Assembly (NCBI GenBank): GCA_030248295.1
Contig: JASANH010001508.1
Location: 310,001-374,000, forward strand
Length of the DNA stretch: 64,000 nt
Direction of reading: 5' to 3'
DNA from: Mesodorylaimus sp. YZB2_4
Taxonomy: Eukaryota; Nematoda; Enoplea; Dorylaimida; Dorylaimidae
A program made the position numbers and the translations under genes. Positions 1-10,793 of this stretch are shown piece after piece (the first letter of the stretch is position 1; each line of letters begins with the position of its first letter). Below the pieces are notes generated by a model, which was given only the letters and a program-made list of their open reading frames with translations, did not search any database and had not been told where the DNA came from.

Positions 1-157
1 AAGCGTGGACTGGACTGGTAATCATACGATGAGAATGCGGGAACCGAGTTTGATTCTCCGTCAGGGTTCATGTTTTTCATTCTATTTCTATTTCTAGATT
101 TTAATTTGACCCGTAGCTTTTTCTCTATGGAACTGCGAATTCATCCACTTATTTCAG

Positions 158-779
158 AGATTGTGTCCAATTCATGAAAGGATTCGGTTTGCCTATGTTG
201 GTTTTGGGCGGCGGAGGATACACTGTACGAAATGTGGCGCGGTGCTGGACTTACGAGACTTCGCTATTGGTCGATCAAGAAATACCGGACGACATACCAG
301 ACACGACGGGTGAGTACTGTGTGCTTTGATAATCAACTGAAGTCCACATGATTTTGTCCTTTTTAGAATATCTTGAATATTTCTCGCCAGACTTTTCGTT
401 ATGCCCCGCGCTGCCGCGGCGTCAAGAAAATCAGAATTCCAAAGAAGTAAGTGTTCTTGTGCTTTTTTTGTCTCGAGTCTGATTATTATTGTGTTTCAGT
501 ATTTGAGTTGTATGAAGACATTGGTGTTGGATCAAATGCGGCATTTGGCTTGCGCTCCCAGTGTTCAAATGCACGATGTTCCGTCCGATCTCATGTCGCT
601 GGAGAATATCATGGAACCTAATCCAGATCTGCGAGTGACGGCTGTTGAAGGAAGGTTAGACAGTTTGTTTTTTATATGAAGGACCGTTTAGAGTTCTGTC
701 CTTCAGGGCTCAACATCCCGGCGAGTTTTATGACGATGATAAAGACCAAGATAAAGAAAATGTGATGGATACAAACTGA
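158..779 (+). CDS. HDAC3: Histone deacetylase 3, C-terminal exons (5' end outside window)
   Basis: Class I lysine deacetylase that removes acetyl groups from histone tails as the catalytic subunit of NCoR/SMRT-type corepressor complexes in the nucleus. Exons 158-309, 367-446, 500-654 and 707-779 join in one frame and end at TGA 777-779. The first visible exon encodes the [20 protein letters not shown] segment typical of class I HDACs. The next carries EYFSPDF and ENQNSKE. The third carries [14 protein letters not shown], and the tail reads [14 protein letters not shown], all characteristic of HDAC3 rather than HDAC1/2. The acidic tail is short, as in HDAC3. The first exon begins after an acceptor ending at 157, and its first base completes a codon from an exon left of the window. 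The catalytic His-Asp region is therefore not visible. Bases 1-157 look intronic. Confidence 0.93.
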
Positions 780-1817
780 TATTTCCGCGATTGTAATCAT
801 TTTCGGGCTCCTTTTTAATCGAAAACGGCAGGTAGTTTTGTATTTGTCTGTTTTGGCTAGTTTTTTGTTTTCTTAGCACAATGCTGAGCGACATTCGATC
901 TGTTATTTGTTTGTATAGTAAACGACGCAATGCCTTTTTATTGCAAACCTAATTAAAAACTATATTTGGACCGCTCATGATTTATCGACTAGTGTCATTC
1001 CCTAACTAATGTATGCTTGCACGAAGCCTCGCACTGACCCATAGGGCACATGGTAGTGTCGCGACGACGCGAGGAACAAAGAGGGCGAAGAAGTGTAAAG
1101 AGCAGGACAGAATGACTGCCCACGTGATAAGGGCAGAATGTTTCGTTAATGGGCTCAAAGACGGTCGATTGCGTGATTTCAGCAAATATATTACATCGTT
1201 GTACTTTGTCGACTGAACAAGTAGAACTAGCTTCTTACTCATTGGCTGGAAGCAGAGCATAAGCGAACTTCTGTCAGTAGCGCTGTTTGATTTGTAGCAA
1301 AATACAAACAGCAATAGCCTGGACCTGGACAAACGTTCATTCTTATTGACAGAAGAAGTGGTCTCGTCCTTCGTGGAAGTAGAAGATGCTGCTTGAAAGT
1401 GGGATAAACAAGGAACACACAAGCCGGTGATGCAAAGTCAGCTCTATGGTTCTGCAGCAACTGGCCGGAGAGATAAAACGGTGACTACGAAAACAGTTTT
1501 GCGGCACCGACTGAAGAAATCAGCCTGAAAGTCGTGAAAAGACGTGTGATCAGTTCAAGACTGTTGCAAGTTCACTTGCTCTTTATTTAGTTTAAATGCA
1601 ACTTGAAGGAAAGTACAATACTTAGGAGCTGTTCTCAAGAAGAGCTCGCTCACAGAGCAAATCTGAATTGCAATATGAATGTGAAGGCAACACACTGCAA
1701 GTACGCATCACAATTAGATCACACCAGATGCACAGTTCGCTTTCATTCTTTGATGCGCGTCTCTCAGCTTTTAAGGTCGCACTCGTTAATTAACAGTTTT
1801 AAACGGACTGGATTGAT
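780..1817. other. Intergenic, no supported gene
   Basis: This lies between the 3' end of HDAC3 and the convergent 3' end of the first receptor gene. It presumably holds both 3' UTRs. Open frames here are short and lack recognisable motifs or splice structure. A stretch near 1013-1216 faintly recalls retroelement gag wording, but not enough to call. Confidence 0.5.
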
Positions 1818-2759
1818 TCATTGGCAAACTAGTCTGTAGCCCACTCTCTTCAAAGCTGTCCTATAAGGACGTAGCATGGTCAGGGTTACGAGACCCCTCA
1901 CGCAAGAATTGATCAAATACAAAATAGTGAAGATGCGCGTTTGGAGGAGGCCAACACGATCGATGAATGCAAACTTGGCCACGTGGTAGGTTGTGTGGAA
2001 CAAAATGGGAAATAACATGTCGGCGATCAGAAAGTACAAAATCTCCTTGTTTTGTCTCACCACATTCTTCCTCGTCGTGCCGACAACCTGGTGCATGAAA
2101 AGCCTCATGTAAATCTTGTAATTGCAGTACATCATGGTCCCGTCGCAGAAGGCCAGCAGGGGCACCACGATCACTATCCAGTAGAAGACGGCCCACCCGA
2201 CGCCACTGTGCTTGACTACGATGCAGCAGTGCATGTTGTCCTCGTCGAACCCCGTCTTGCCACTCAGAGTGAAGATCAGCGGGATGATCGTGGCGAAGAG
2301 CCAACCAGCGCCGGCCATCAGGGTTATGTTCCTCGAGGTATAAATTCGGTCGTAGTGTTCCTTGTGGTACAGGGAGATGTACCTGTTCAGGGCCAGCATA
2401 GGTGGGAACAAGAACTCGAATATAGCGGTTGTGAATGTAAAGAATGCCAGCCATCGACAAGCAACAGATTTGATGCTTTCCCGGTACAAAATGTACTGCG
2501 TTTGGCCGAATACGAATGACACGGAAAATAGGAGATCAGCAGTGGACAAATTTGCGATCATCACATTTACATTATTCTGGAGCAGGTCAGTGCACAGTGT
2601 CAACAGAATGGGCAGCAAATTCAAAATGATTCCACAAGAACCGAAAATTCCAAAAAGCGTCGCCGTTTGAACTCGCTCTCTCCACTCCTCTGAACTCACA
2701 ATCAAGACTGACGTATTGGCTGTGGGGTCTAAATCCATGTTGCTCCCGTTGCATAACAC
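1818..2759 (-). CDS. Divergent rhodopsin-like 7TM receptor (313 aa, intronless)
   Basis: A single-exon receptor of 313 residues with seven hydrophobic segments. The short N-terminus has candidate N-glycosylation sites (NGS, NTS). TM2 contains NLSTADLLFS. The end of TM3 carries NRY instead of the usual DRY, followed by ISLYHKEHYDRIYT. TM7 shows INSCVRG rather than a clean NPxxY, then a basic LRPYRTALKR helix 8. The layout resembles the small chemoreceptor-like class A receptors (srx/srsx-like) expanded in nematodes and other small ecdysozoans. It should act at the plasma membrane and couple to G proteins, with unknown ligand. The upstream ATG at 2759 and another 7 codons later are both possible starts. 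The identification as a 7TM receptor is firm; the subfamily is an inference. Confidence 0.8.
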   Translation of the reverse strand: MLCNGSNMDLDPTANTSVLIVSSEEWRERVQTATLFGIFGSCGIILNLLPILLTLCTDLLQNNVNVMIANLSTADLLFSVSFVFGQTQYILYRESIKSVACRWLAFFTFTTAIFEFLFPPMLALNRYISLYHKEHYDRIYTSRNITLMAGAGWLFATIIPLIFTLSGKTGFDEDNMHCCIVVKHSGVGWAVFYWIVIVVPLLAFCDGTMMYCNYKIYMRLFMHQVVGTTRKNVVRQNKEILYFLIADMLFPILFHTTYHVAKFAFIDRVGLLQTRIFTILYLINSCVRGLVTLTMLRPYRTALKRVGYRLVCQ

Positions 2760-2955
2760 TCGCTGCCGAGATAATGTCAGCTGAATGCACTGCTGCTCTT
2801 GCTTAAAATCGACCGCTTATAAGACACAGTCGAAGTATCTCTGTGCAAGCAAGTTATCTAGTTTACTGGCTTGCGCAAGCACGGCTGTTTGGCAAGCTAC
2901 AAGCGAGGTTAATTAGACCGTTGGGTGCTCGTGATCCAAAAAAGACTTCCCGCGT

Positions 2956-3185
2956 TGACGCGAATGTGTTGTCGTTGGTGACGGACGCGTGCCTGGCGAT
3001 AGTCCTATGCGTAACGAAACTAGCGTTTATATATAGATACTCTTTCGAACCGACCGTACACTATGACAGTAAAGCGAAAAGAAACCCCGTTCCTATGTCC
3101 TAACATGATACCTGGCTTAGCGGGTGTAAAGTGTCATCTATCGTCCTTCTTTACATCACTCGCGGTTGCTCTCCAATCCGCGACA
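2956..3185 (-). repeat. Left LTR (3' LTR of minus-strand BEL/Pao element)
   Basis: This 230-bp block is almost identical to 7322-7551, which is also 230 bp; I count about four mismatches. Read on the + strand it starts TG and ends CA. Immediately inside it (3186-3194) the minus strand reads as a purine-rich tract (AGTGGGGAG), as expected for the polypurine tract before the 3' LTR of a minus-strand element. No target-site duplication is evident when 2951-2955 is compared with 7552-7556. Confidence 0.9.
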
Positions 3186-3605
3186 CTCCCCACTGACGAT
3201 TTCTAAGGGGTATAATTGACCTATTGCGCGTTTGATTTCTTGTCCATTGGCCAGCTTGATGATGGCGACACGAATGTTTCCATCAGTTGATGTTATGACA
3301 CCTTTGATGATGCCAGTGCGCCAACGATGTCGCGGGTCTTCTGACTTAATTTGCACGATTTCTCCGATTTGCGGTGCGGATGCTGACTTGAGCCTTCCTT
3401 GTTTGAGTTGAACCCTCTGGCGTTCTCGCAGAGATGTCAAGTATTCGGTTTGCCACACTCGAACGAATGCATTGTATATGTTGCGTAGACGTGTCCAGTA
3501 TTCTTTGATGGCCTGTTCGTTTAAGGTGGCCACGCTTTCTCCACGAGGGGATTCTCCTATGTGTAAAAAGCTGCTTATCCGTTTCTCCATTTCAGATCCC
3601 ATCAC
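3156..3605 (-). pseudogene. BEL/Pao integrase C-terminal fragment (DUF5641-like)
   Basis: An open segment of 149 codons resembles the region after the integrase core of BEL/Pao Pol polyproteins. It shows a WTRLRNIYNAFVRVWQTEYL helix, then GEIVQIKSED, then RHRWRTGIIKG, and near the end GQLYPLEIV. This is the usual SH3-like DUF5641 arrangement with its closing PLE motif. The frame runs into the LTR, where it stops, as expected for the end of pol. The integrase catalytic core is absent upstream because the sequence there changes to an oppositely oriented element. Confidence 0.75.
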
Positions 3606-4079
3606 AGTGGGGATATGTTACAGCTTCATTTGGCGTAAGCACCTGAGCTGTGAGTGAGATTTCTGAGCCTACACCTCTGAGTTTATGATTTAAAGCGTTT
3701 ATAAAGCGAGACTGCTGCAACCGGCTTTTAATAACCACATGAAACCATCCTGCAGGTCTTCTTTGCCCTAGGGAGCGGCTAACCGCAGTCAGCGGGATCT
3801 TAGATATTCTTCTCCATCATCGTTTATCCAGAACTTTTTATTAGCGATCCCCTATAGCTCACATCCGTCTTTCAAACTGATTCTAGTGAAGTTACTTTTG
3901 AAAGTACGCTGTTTTCTTCCTTGATCACCGAAGATGGATGTATTCACCAATCTTCTGAGTGCTCTCCCGTTTGAGATTTCTAATAAAGACAGAACAAGAG
4001 AACACCACGAAAGTAGTGCTGATAGCCCAAGTCGACTCCAAGGAGTTCTAAGCGAGGTATCGTTATCGAGAGTGTACAA
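3606..4079. other. Junction between the two BEL/Pao fragments
   Basis: This lies between the minus-strand integrase tail and the first clear plus-strand gag motif. One plus-strand frame from about 3934 leads into the zinc-knuckle region and is probably degraded gag. I see no LTR copy at this boundary. Confidence 0.4.
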
Positions 4080-6180
4080 AGTTCAAAACGGAAGAGGAAC
4101 GCCGCGCCCAGTTGAAAAATCGCTGCTTCATATGTCTGCGGTCAAATCATCTCGCAAAGGATTGCAAAGAGAAGCAAAAACCATGTCGCACCAAAGGACC
4201 AAAAATCCCAAGCATCACTCCGCCTTGTGCCCATCAAAGAAAAATCGACACCTCTTGAGGAAAACGCAAACCGCAGGAATCGCTCTATTTGCAAATACCA
4301 AACTCATTCTTGCAGACTGCGGTTGTTACCGCTTATCAGTTCCCACGGAATAAAACGCCCAGGCAGAAGGTCAATCTTGTCATCGATCCAGGATCGACAG
4401 ATACGTACATACGCAAAGCCATCGCTGACCAGTTACAATTGAAAGAGCTCAAACGCGAGAAGATTTGGGTTGGAAGGTCCAACGAAACCTCTCATCACTA
4501 CGCCTATCGAAAAGTCCACTCGAAACTCGTGATGGGACGCATCAGTGTCCAAGCAAAGGTTCTGGACGAAATCACTAGCCGCTATATCCCCGCAAGACGC
4601 ATATGAAGCTATCGCTGGAGAATTAGAAGAGTACGACATCGCAGACTCGACGCTCATGAAGACAAACCATTCGAGTCGATCTGCTACTAGGGAGCGACTA
4701 CTACCGTCGCAAGGCGCCCATCGAATTCGGATACAGTCAGCATCATCCCCACCAAGTTTGGCACGTCATAGTCATTTGGAGGTACACTCAGATAACCATC
4801 AGCAACAAACGGCTCTCACAACACGCAACCTGTCTATGGAATAATGCCATTTGAAGAAACACTGGCTCAGATCAAACGCAGTGCGAACTCAGGGATCTAT
4901 GGGAACTCGAAAAGGTTGGTCTGAAACACGAGAAGATGGAAGAAGAAGACGAGAAGGCACTCGCTTATTTCAATCGCACTATCGCGTGCAGAAATGGCCG
5001 ATATGAGGTCAAGTGGCCCTGGAAGGACCCAGAGGTTAAACCGCCAGGAAATTATAAGCTCGCTCATGATCGCGTTAGTTCGGTTTGCAAACGCTTGAAA
5101 GGTGAACCTGAGCTCCTGAAGAAGTACGATGAAATCATCGAGGATCAATTAAAGAAAGGAATCATCGAAGAGGTTCCGGAAGCTTCAAAGGAACGCCGCA
5201 AGGTCCAGTGCACTACTTAGCTCATCATCCGGTCATTACGCCACAGAAAACAACCACAAAGGTTCCATAGTATATGATGGCTCTGCGCGCAGCAAAAACG
5301 CAGAACGAAGCCTAAATGAATGTCTTTATCGTGGTCCAGTCATCCTCGAGGATGTAGGCAAACTCCTGATTCGCTTCCGCTTACATAAATCGCTCTCATC
5401 TCCGACATCGAGAAGGCATTCTTGCAAGTTGGCTTACAAGAAGAAGACCGATGTTACCCGCTTCATCTGGATCAAAGAATAACCAAATCCGCATCGCCAG
5501 GCAACTTAATCGAATATCGTTTCACACGAGTGCCATTCGGGGTGATCTCGAGTCCATTCTTACTGCAGCAACCATTTTGCATCATCTCAATCTGAAAGGC
5601 GGACCTGTTGCAGAAAAAATCGCTCAGAATATCTATGTGGACAACTCATCACTGCTTCATACACTCAACAGAGCAAGCAATTCTACAGACCAAACAACTC
5701 TTCGCCATCGCTTCAATGAACCTTCGTGAATGGACACAAAGCCAAAGAACTTCAATCGTGGTTCCCAGAGAAGGATCGGGCCATCGCAGCAAGTCAAAGT
5801 GCTGGGAGTACCTTGGGATGTCAAGCAGAAGCATCAGCATCAACAAGGCGAACCACTGAAAGAGGATTCATCACTAAACGAGCCATCCTCCGCTTCGTGC
5901 ATCAAAGTTTTGACCCGCTTGCATATTTTGTCCAATATACACCAAGGCAAAAGTGTTCTTGCAAAGCTTATGGGCAATGACCTCATGGGACCACCTCCTG
6001 CAGATCAAAACAGCATTCGAAAGATCCAAAAGAACATCACGCCTCACCCCCTTGGATTGGCACAAACGTAAGAGACTTCTTTCAACTTCACCTTCTTATG
6101 CACCCCGAATGTACGCCACCATCACTTCGTGAAAATCGTCACATCAATGCCAACATCATCGCAAATCAGGTTGCACCAAC
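4080..6180 (+). pseudogene. Second decayed BEL/Pao gag-pol, plus strand
   Basis: Plus-strand reading gives, in order: a gag CCHC zinc knuckle near 4115-4160 (CFICLRSNHLAKDC spacing), a retropepsin-like protease near 4366-4600 with LVIDPGSTDTYI (the D-S/T-G-type active site is present as DPGST), the N-terminal part of a Pao-type reverse transcriptase near 4936-5220 (RYEVKWPWKDP, then DQLKKGIIEEV), a palm segment near 5400-5560 (SDIEKAFLQV, then YRFTRVPFGV), a YVDN box near 5634, and a connection segment near 5880-5950 (FDPLAYFVQYTP). The reading frame shifts repeatedly and contains stops, so this is a relic. It runs opposite to the enclosing element. Family assignment is good; the exact ends are not resolved. 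Confidence 0.78.
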
Positions 6181-6189
6181 CAGAATAAC

Positions 6190-6256
6190 ATACCTGCTTA
6201 GCGGGTGTAAATGTCATCTACTCCCTTTACATCACTCGCGTTTCTCCAATCGATAA
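6190..6256 (-). repeat. Truncated, diverged LTR-end fragment
   Basis: About 65 bases match the last third of the two 230-bp LTRs (3115-3185 and 7481-7551) with several small gaps, in the same orientation. It sits exactly where the plus-strand gag-pol relic stops and the minus-strand gag relic resumes. It is therefore a third LTR-derived piece and marks one edge of the internal insertion or rearrangement. Confidence 0.65.
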
Positions 6257-6332
6257 TGCTTTTCATCGCAGAAGGCGCAATTGGAACTTTCTTCGAGTGG
6301 ACCAACAACTTTCCTTGTGCGAAAAGGCGGAT

Positions 6333-7038
6333 TTATCGTCTCTGCGATTTGGCCCTCCTCTGAGGTTTCCCTTTTCGTTCTACAGGCAGTGCTTGCCATG
6401 AGTCGGCTATAGCAGTGGATATCAGCGATTTGACAACTGCCTCCAGGACCCTACTTTCCATGCCTTCTTTCCTGTTTTCTCCTGCAACCGCCTCTGCATG
6501 GCACTTAAGATGATAACCCAGCTCGTCACCCCTCTCCGAGAGCTTCAATCCAATGCATTTCGAACTGTTCAGTATGACTGGACAATCATTTATCCACTGG
6601 GAGTTCATTTATGGCATAGCAGCTCTTGAATATACTCGATCATAGCGCTGTTTCAAACCGAGACCTCATAATTTTCGTTGGTGATAGCGAATCCCCACCA
6701 TGTCGAGCGGTTCACCCTTGAGCGACTTCATGAGAGTCCAACTTCGTGCGGTTATCGCAGCTCCTATTACGATCGATAGTAGCTTCGAAGGAATCCCAAA
6801 AGTTTCCTTGCATGAGATCACCGCCAAATTCTGCCAGAGTGAGCTTTGGAAGTTTTACGTTACCAGCGCCGCTTACGCTGCCGTTATTTTGCGGATTACC
6901 GTTTTGTAGTGCTCTGCCATGGCCTCCCTTCGTTTCCATCGCCGCGCCGACTCCGCTCCATAATCTCAAACTCTTTCCGCTTCTGCCTGCGCTCCTGTTT
7001 CCATGACCCGCACGTTCCCGTTCCCCCTCTGCCATCAC
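6333..7038 (-). pseudogene. BEL/Pao gag fragment (DUF1759-like)
   Basis: Minus-strand reading from 7038 gives a Gly/Arg-rich start and then KLPKLTLAEFGGDLM and FWDSFEATID, which matches the conserved opening of DUF1759 in BEL/Pao Gag. The similarity continues past a stop near 6712 as AITNENYEV and QRYDR in shifted frames. A further open piece (6608-6333) may be the rest of gag. Frameshifts and stops make it non-functional. Confidence 0.7.
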
Positions 7039-7321
7039 CTGCCGCGCCGCTCCTTACTTCTCCCCTCACTCCCTCGATCAGCCGCTTCCACCTTCCTCCT
7101 CCTTTCCCATTTCCTCCACCTCCAACTCCCCATCGCGCTTCGTATTTCCATAAACCTCCATTCTCCTTCCCTCCTCTTCCACTCGCATGCCTCTACCTTC
7201 CAGTTCCACTTGCCTCGCCCATCCCTAGATCTCTCCAGCCCACTGCATTCGCCACCCCCCTCCTTTTCTCTTCCTCCGTCCCACCCCGAACCCGACCAAC
7301 CAACCCCCAGTCTCTACCACT

Positions 7322-7551
7322 TGACGCGAATAGGTTGTCGTTGGTGACGGACGCGTGCCTGGCGATAGTCCTATGCGTAACGAAACTAGCGTTTATATAT
7401 AGATACTCTTTCGAACCGACCGTACACTATGACAGTAAAGCGAAAAGACACCCCGTTCCTATGTCCTAACATGATACCTGGCTTAGCGGGTGTAAAGTGT
7501 CATCTCTCGTCCTTCTTTACATCACTCGCGGTTGCTCTCCAATCCGCGACA
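7322..7551 (-). repeat. Right LTR (5' LTR of minus-strand BEL/Pao element)
   Basis: This is the partner of 2956-3185, with the same length, the same TG/CA ends and near identity. On the minus strand, the sequence just inside it (7321 downward) begins AGTGG, so a TGG-type primer-binding site two bases in is plausible. Low divergence between the LTRs suggests that the flanking frame is younger than the state of its coding remains implies. Confidence 0.9.
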
Positions 7552-9705
7552 GCTGTTGCCCTGAGCGATTACCGCGGGCAGCTGATATAAGGGTAAGATC
7601 ACCAGTGCAATGGAAAGGAATAAGGGTAGAGACAATTGATGTCATTGCTGCTTTGCTACAAGGATAAGCACACGACATGGCAGACTACCGTTTTTAAGCT
7701 ACTGCTCGCAGATAAGCAAATCTGAGGGATACGCGCTTGGCGCGATTAAATTTGGGCAATCTGTGTTGAGGAGTAAACGAAGTTCAAAAACTCATCATTT
7801 GCTTCCGAAAGTGTCTTTGATCATGGCAAAGAAGGGGCGCGCTGGTGTGGTGCGTGGTGCAGAGGTTTAGCGGCTCTACCAGTACGTATTGCAAGCGGCT
7901 CGTGCCAGGCTGCATCCCTGGTGACGGAGATGCTGACCAGAAGCTCTCGCTGGCTTCCTACACTAGGCCGTGGCTGACTCACCCAGTACCATCCAGATGC
8001 TTAGAATGTTGACGGAAGCTGTCTATCACATGATGGCCCATATTTTTTTCGCTTTACAATTATTACTCCTCGATGATTCAAATTTGAAGAATGGCACCAA
8101 AAAATTCGAACTTACCAAATTACTCCACCCATACATACCAGAAATGACTTTTTACAGGTTAACCCCCACCCCCGCCTTCAAACTTCCAACCGGGTTTGTC
8201 TAAACACGGCGGATATGATAAGCAAGGCCGGGAGGCAACCAGCTCTCACGGCAGGTTCCTCCTGTGCGTCTGCTTCAGGACACCTCCACATCGACATTGT
8301 GGACCAAACAGGACATTGCGGACCAACCATCGACTTGACGGGACGACTTTGAACCCTGTTGGTATAAGACAGATGGAGCTGTCCTCGTCAGGGTTCCCTC
8401 TCTCCATTCTGAGCGCCTCGGCAGTACTGTTGTGGTTCGCACACCGACCTCCGTCATCGTGAATTAAACCCAGGACGTCGTCGTTTCCATTTCCTCCCGT
8501 TCTCTATGCCCTCGTGGGATGGACGGGCACTGGAATTCTCTTGGCGCAGCATTGTAGAGGCTCGACTGGCAATCAATACTCTGCACGGAGCCGGCAGCTT
8601 GGTGCGTCACCCGTCAGGGTGATGTTTCAGCCATGTATCTGAAGACTTTGTAGGCTACCCAAGGTTATTGGCGTTGTGCAAAAGCTCCACCAGTCACTCC
8701 CTTCAGTAATACGGACCCAGTCGTATTACAGCATAAAGTTATACTCCGTCTGGTTTCTCGATGATATTTATAAGGCAGTCGATATGCCAGAGACATGATT
8801 GCCGTGGGGCAGAACGCATGAAATCACGTAACCTACGCCCCCCATCTGAACGCTGTCGATGATGCTAATCGATTGTGGGGGCTAGCTTATAAGAAACTGA
8901 TATGAATGGAGTTAATCGGCTTACGTCTCCATTTCATATATACGTCGTCCGAGGTCGCACTGAAGAAATCTAACTAGTTCGGCATACCAGAAAGCACAAG
9001 ACTAGAAACTGGTCTCGGTGTGATGTGACATACTGTAGGCCACAGCACTTTTCAGCGGGTTGTGGCATTTCATTGTTTCCGCTTTTGGAGAAATGCTAGT
9101 CTGATGCAATAACACCGAAAGAAACCTTGATATTCCCCAACCCGATTTCTTTGAAACAGCCGTTGGCGATTGCTTGTTGTGACCGCGAGTGCCCCGCGAT
9201 GCACTTGTGATCTTTTTGATTTGGCTTGTGTTAAACGCTGTTTAGGCGTGCGTTCGAATGAATTCAGTTTAACCTGCAATGCATTGTCCCACCATCACGC
9301 ACTCTGGCACCTCGAACTTTATGCATGTGCCAATGAGAAAATTTTAAAGCCTTGAATGTAAAGAGTTTAAAAATGTTTACGTCAGAAAAGGATTGGAGCA
9401 ATAGTCAGAGTGAATACGATTGGAAAAACTGGTCTTACGTTTTACTAGTCCTGGAAATACGGCAACGGACTATACATAGTTGAGTTGTCAGAAAGAGAGG
9501 GTTGTCATTTGCATGACGCCCGTGAAATACAAAGGTGTCGTAGAGTGCACGACAGGCGTGTGCGCGAGCCATCTTTGGTATTTCATCTGTCAACTATTCC
9601 CCGCTCAGCAGTAAGTATTAACGGACGATAACAAATGAGATTGCACAGTTTAGTGTACAACATTTGTTTACTCGTTTATTTCATCACTTCTTAGATAAAA
9701 TTATC
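7552..9705. other. Intergenic region with SINE fragments
   Basis: No gene supported. About 7835-7970 resembles a tRNA-derived repeat (GTGGTGCAGAGGTTTAGCGG box-A-like wording). About 8160-8480 belongs to the SINE family listed separately. The last few hundred bases presumably hold the DHFR promoter. Confidence 0.5.
8160..8485 (-). repeat. tRNA-derived SINE copy (family A), degraded
   Basis: It shares blocks with copies at 31395-31867, 33240-33613 and 35556-35985: an aaccggg/aaccc start, a GATAAGCAAGG block, ACCAGCTCTCACGGCAG, and a GACCTCCGTCA block that matches the 33.5-kb copy. Orientation is inferred from the better copies, where the tRNA-like head lies at the right end and reads on the minus strand. 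Confidence 0.6.
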
Positions 9706-10611
9706 ATGAACCAATGCGTAGATTTGATTCTGGCCGTTGATCTGAATAATGGAATCGGCAAAGATGGTCAGCTGCCGTGGCATTTGCCGTAAGTCCACGG
9801 GGTCTACTTCAATACACTTTTCTATATAGCGCGTGTTTAGGAAAGATACGGCCTACTTTTTGAGAATGACATCAACGTCGAGTGGAGGTATGTTCACTAT
9901 GCCAGTGTACTGATGTAACACTCACGATCAGCTGGTGTGTGCACTTCAGGTAAGCTACCAGCCGTAATCCTCGGCAGGAAGACGTGGGAAGAAGTGTCAC
10001 CACGAGTGGAAGAATTTATAAAAGGACGGATCATAGTGGTCATTAGCAGGACACTTACGTATGCCATTTATGGTGACAAGGGAAAAGTAATCGCTACTCT
10101 ACTTTTTTGCTGTCCAGGCACGTATATCCTGGTGTCCATCTGTGTCGAAGCTACGATGAAGCTGTCACTTTGTTGTCCACGAAACCACTTGCCAATCAAG
10201 TGTGCAGAATATGGAATATTGGCGGGGCCGAGGTGTATCGCGTAAGTAAATTGTAGCCGTGCCTGTGCACATCTGGGGCGTCACTAGCTGAGGACCAGGT
10301 AAACACAGCTCCCTTTAGTAGCGCGACCTAACTTGTTTTTCAGTTGGGAATGGATCATCCGTCATTCAGGCGCCTTTACATCACCAAAATCAATGCCCGA
10401 TTTGATTGCGATACATTTTGTGACGAGTTCGATTGGACGCTTTTGACAAGAATCGAGTAAGCGATTGGCAATGGCTGTGACTTTATTTGGGAATGTGATT
10501 GGGATCCATTCTAGTGATCCTGATGTCCCACACGGCGTTCAAGATGACAATGGGGTCAAGTGGGAAGTGCACGTTTATGAAAAGATGCCAATCGATAACA
10601 CGATTATGTGA
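9706..10611 (+). CDS. DHFR: Dihydrofolate reductase (190 aa, six exons)
   Basis: Reduces dihydrofolate to tetrahydrofolate with NADPH in the cytosol, supplying one-carbon units for thymidylate and purine synthesis. Exons 9706-9788, 9841-9887, 9950-10058, 10118-10241, 10344-10456 and 10515-10611 join with consistent phases to 573 nt. Visible motifs include LILAVDLNNGIGKDGQLPWH at the N-terminus (with the conserved LPWH; the catalytic acidic residue follows in exon 2 within KDTAYF), VILGRKTWEEV (the MGRKTW equivalent), RIIVVISRTL, and the cofactor-binding IGGAEVYR. Length matches animal DHFR. All introns are GT-AG and 52-102 nt. The acidic/aspartate-rich C-terminal loop DDPDVPHGVQDDNG replaces the usual sequence there but keeps VKWEVHVYEK. 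ATG 9706 is the only start that fits. The gene looks intact. Confidence 0.95.
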
Positions 10612-10793
10612 CTGTCTATTCGCATGCATACTGTTAGGCAAAGGACACGTACAGTATTGAGTGGCGCCTAAATAGACACAGTTCTACTTTCTTTTCTTAA
10701 ATCACACATGACGCGAGTTTTTCTTAGTTAAGCGACAGATGCAGACAATAGGCATGCGTGCCCAAAGGGCGTCTATTCTGCCATTCCAAGTCT

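Larger units (their letters stand above)
2956..7551 (-). mobile_element. Decayed BEL/Pao LTR retrotransposon, minus strand, interrupted
   Basis: Paired 230-bp LTRs bound a 4.6-kb block. In minus-strand order from the right LTR come a pyrimidine-rich leader (7040-7320), a gag DUF1759-type segment (about 7038-6600, with KLPKL, then FWDSFEA, then NENYEV after a frameshift), and at the far left an integrase C-terminal DUF5641-type segment (3605-3156). The internal protease and reverse transcriptase expected between them are missing on the minus strand. In their place are about 2.3 kb coding for gag, protease and RT of another BEL/Pao copy in the opposite direction. The element cannot be autonomous because every frame is broken or truncated. 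Confidence 0.82.

Noticed and set aside
1..157. Further HDAC3 exon at the window start
   Set aside because: No frame matches the HDAC3 sequence expected before the visible exon. It reads as intron ending in TTTCAG.
1861..2519. Long frames on both strands over the first 7TM receptor
   Set aside because: These are shadow frames of the GC-rich receptor gene. Only the 313-residue frame has seven hydrophobic segments.
6846..7469. 207-codon plus-strand Pro/Ser-rich frame
   Set aside because: It runs through the pyrimidine-rich leader of the minus-strand retroelement and into its LTR; low-complexity artefact.
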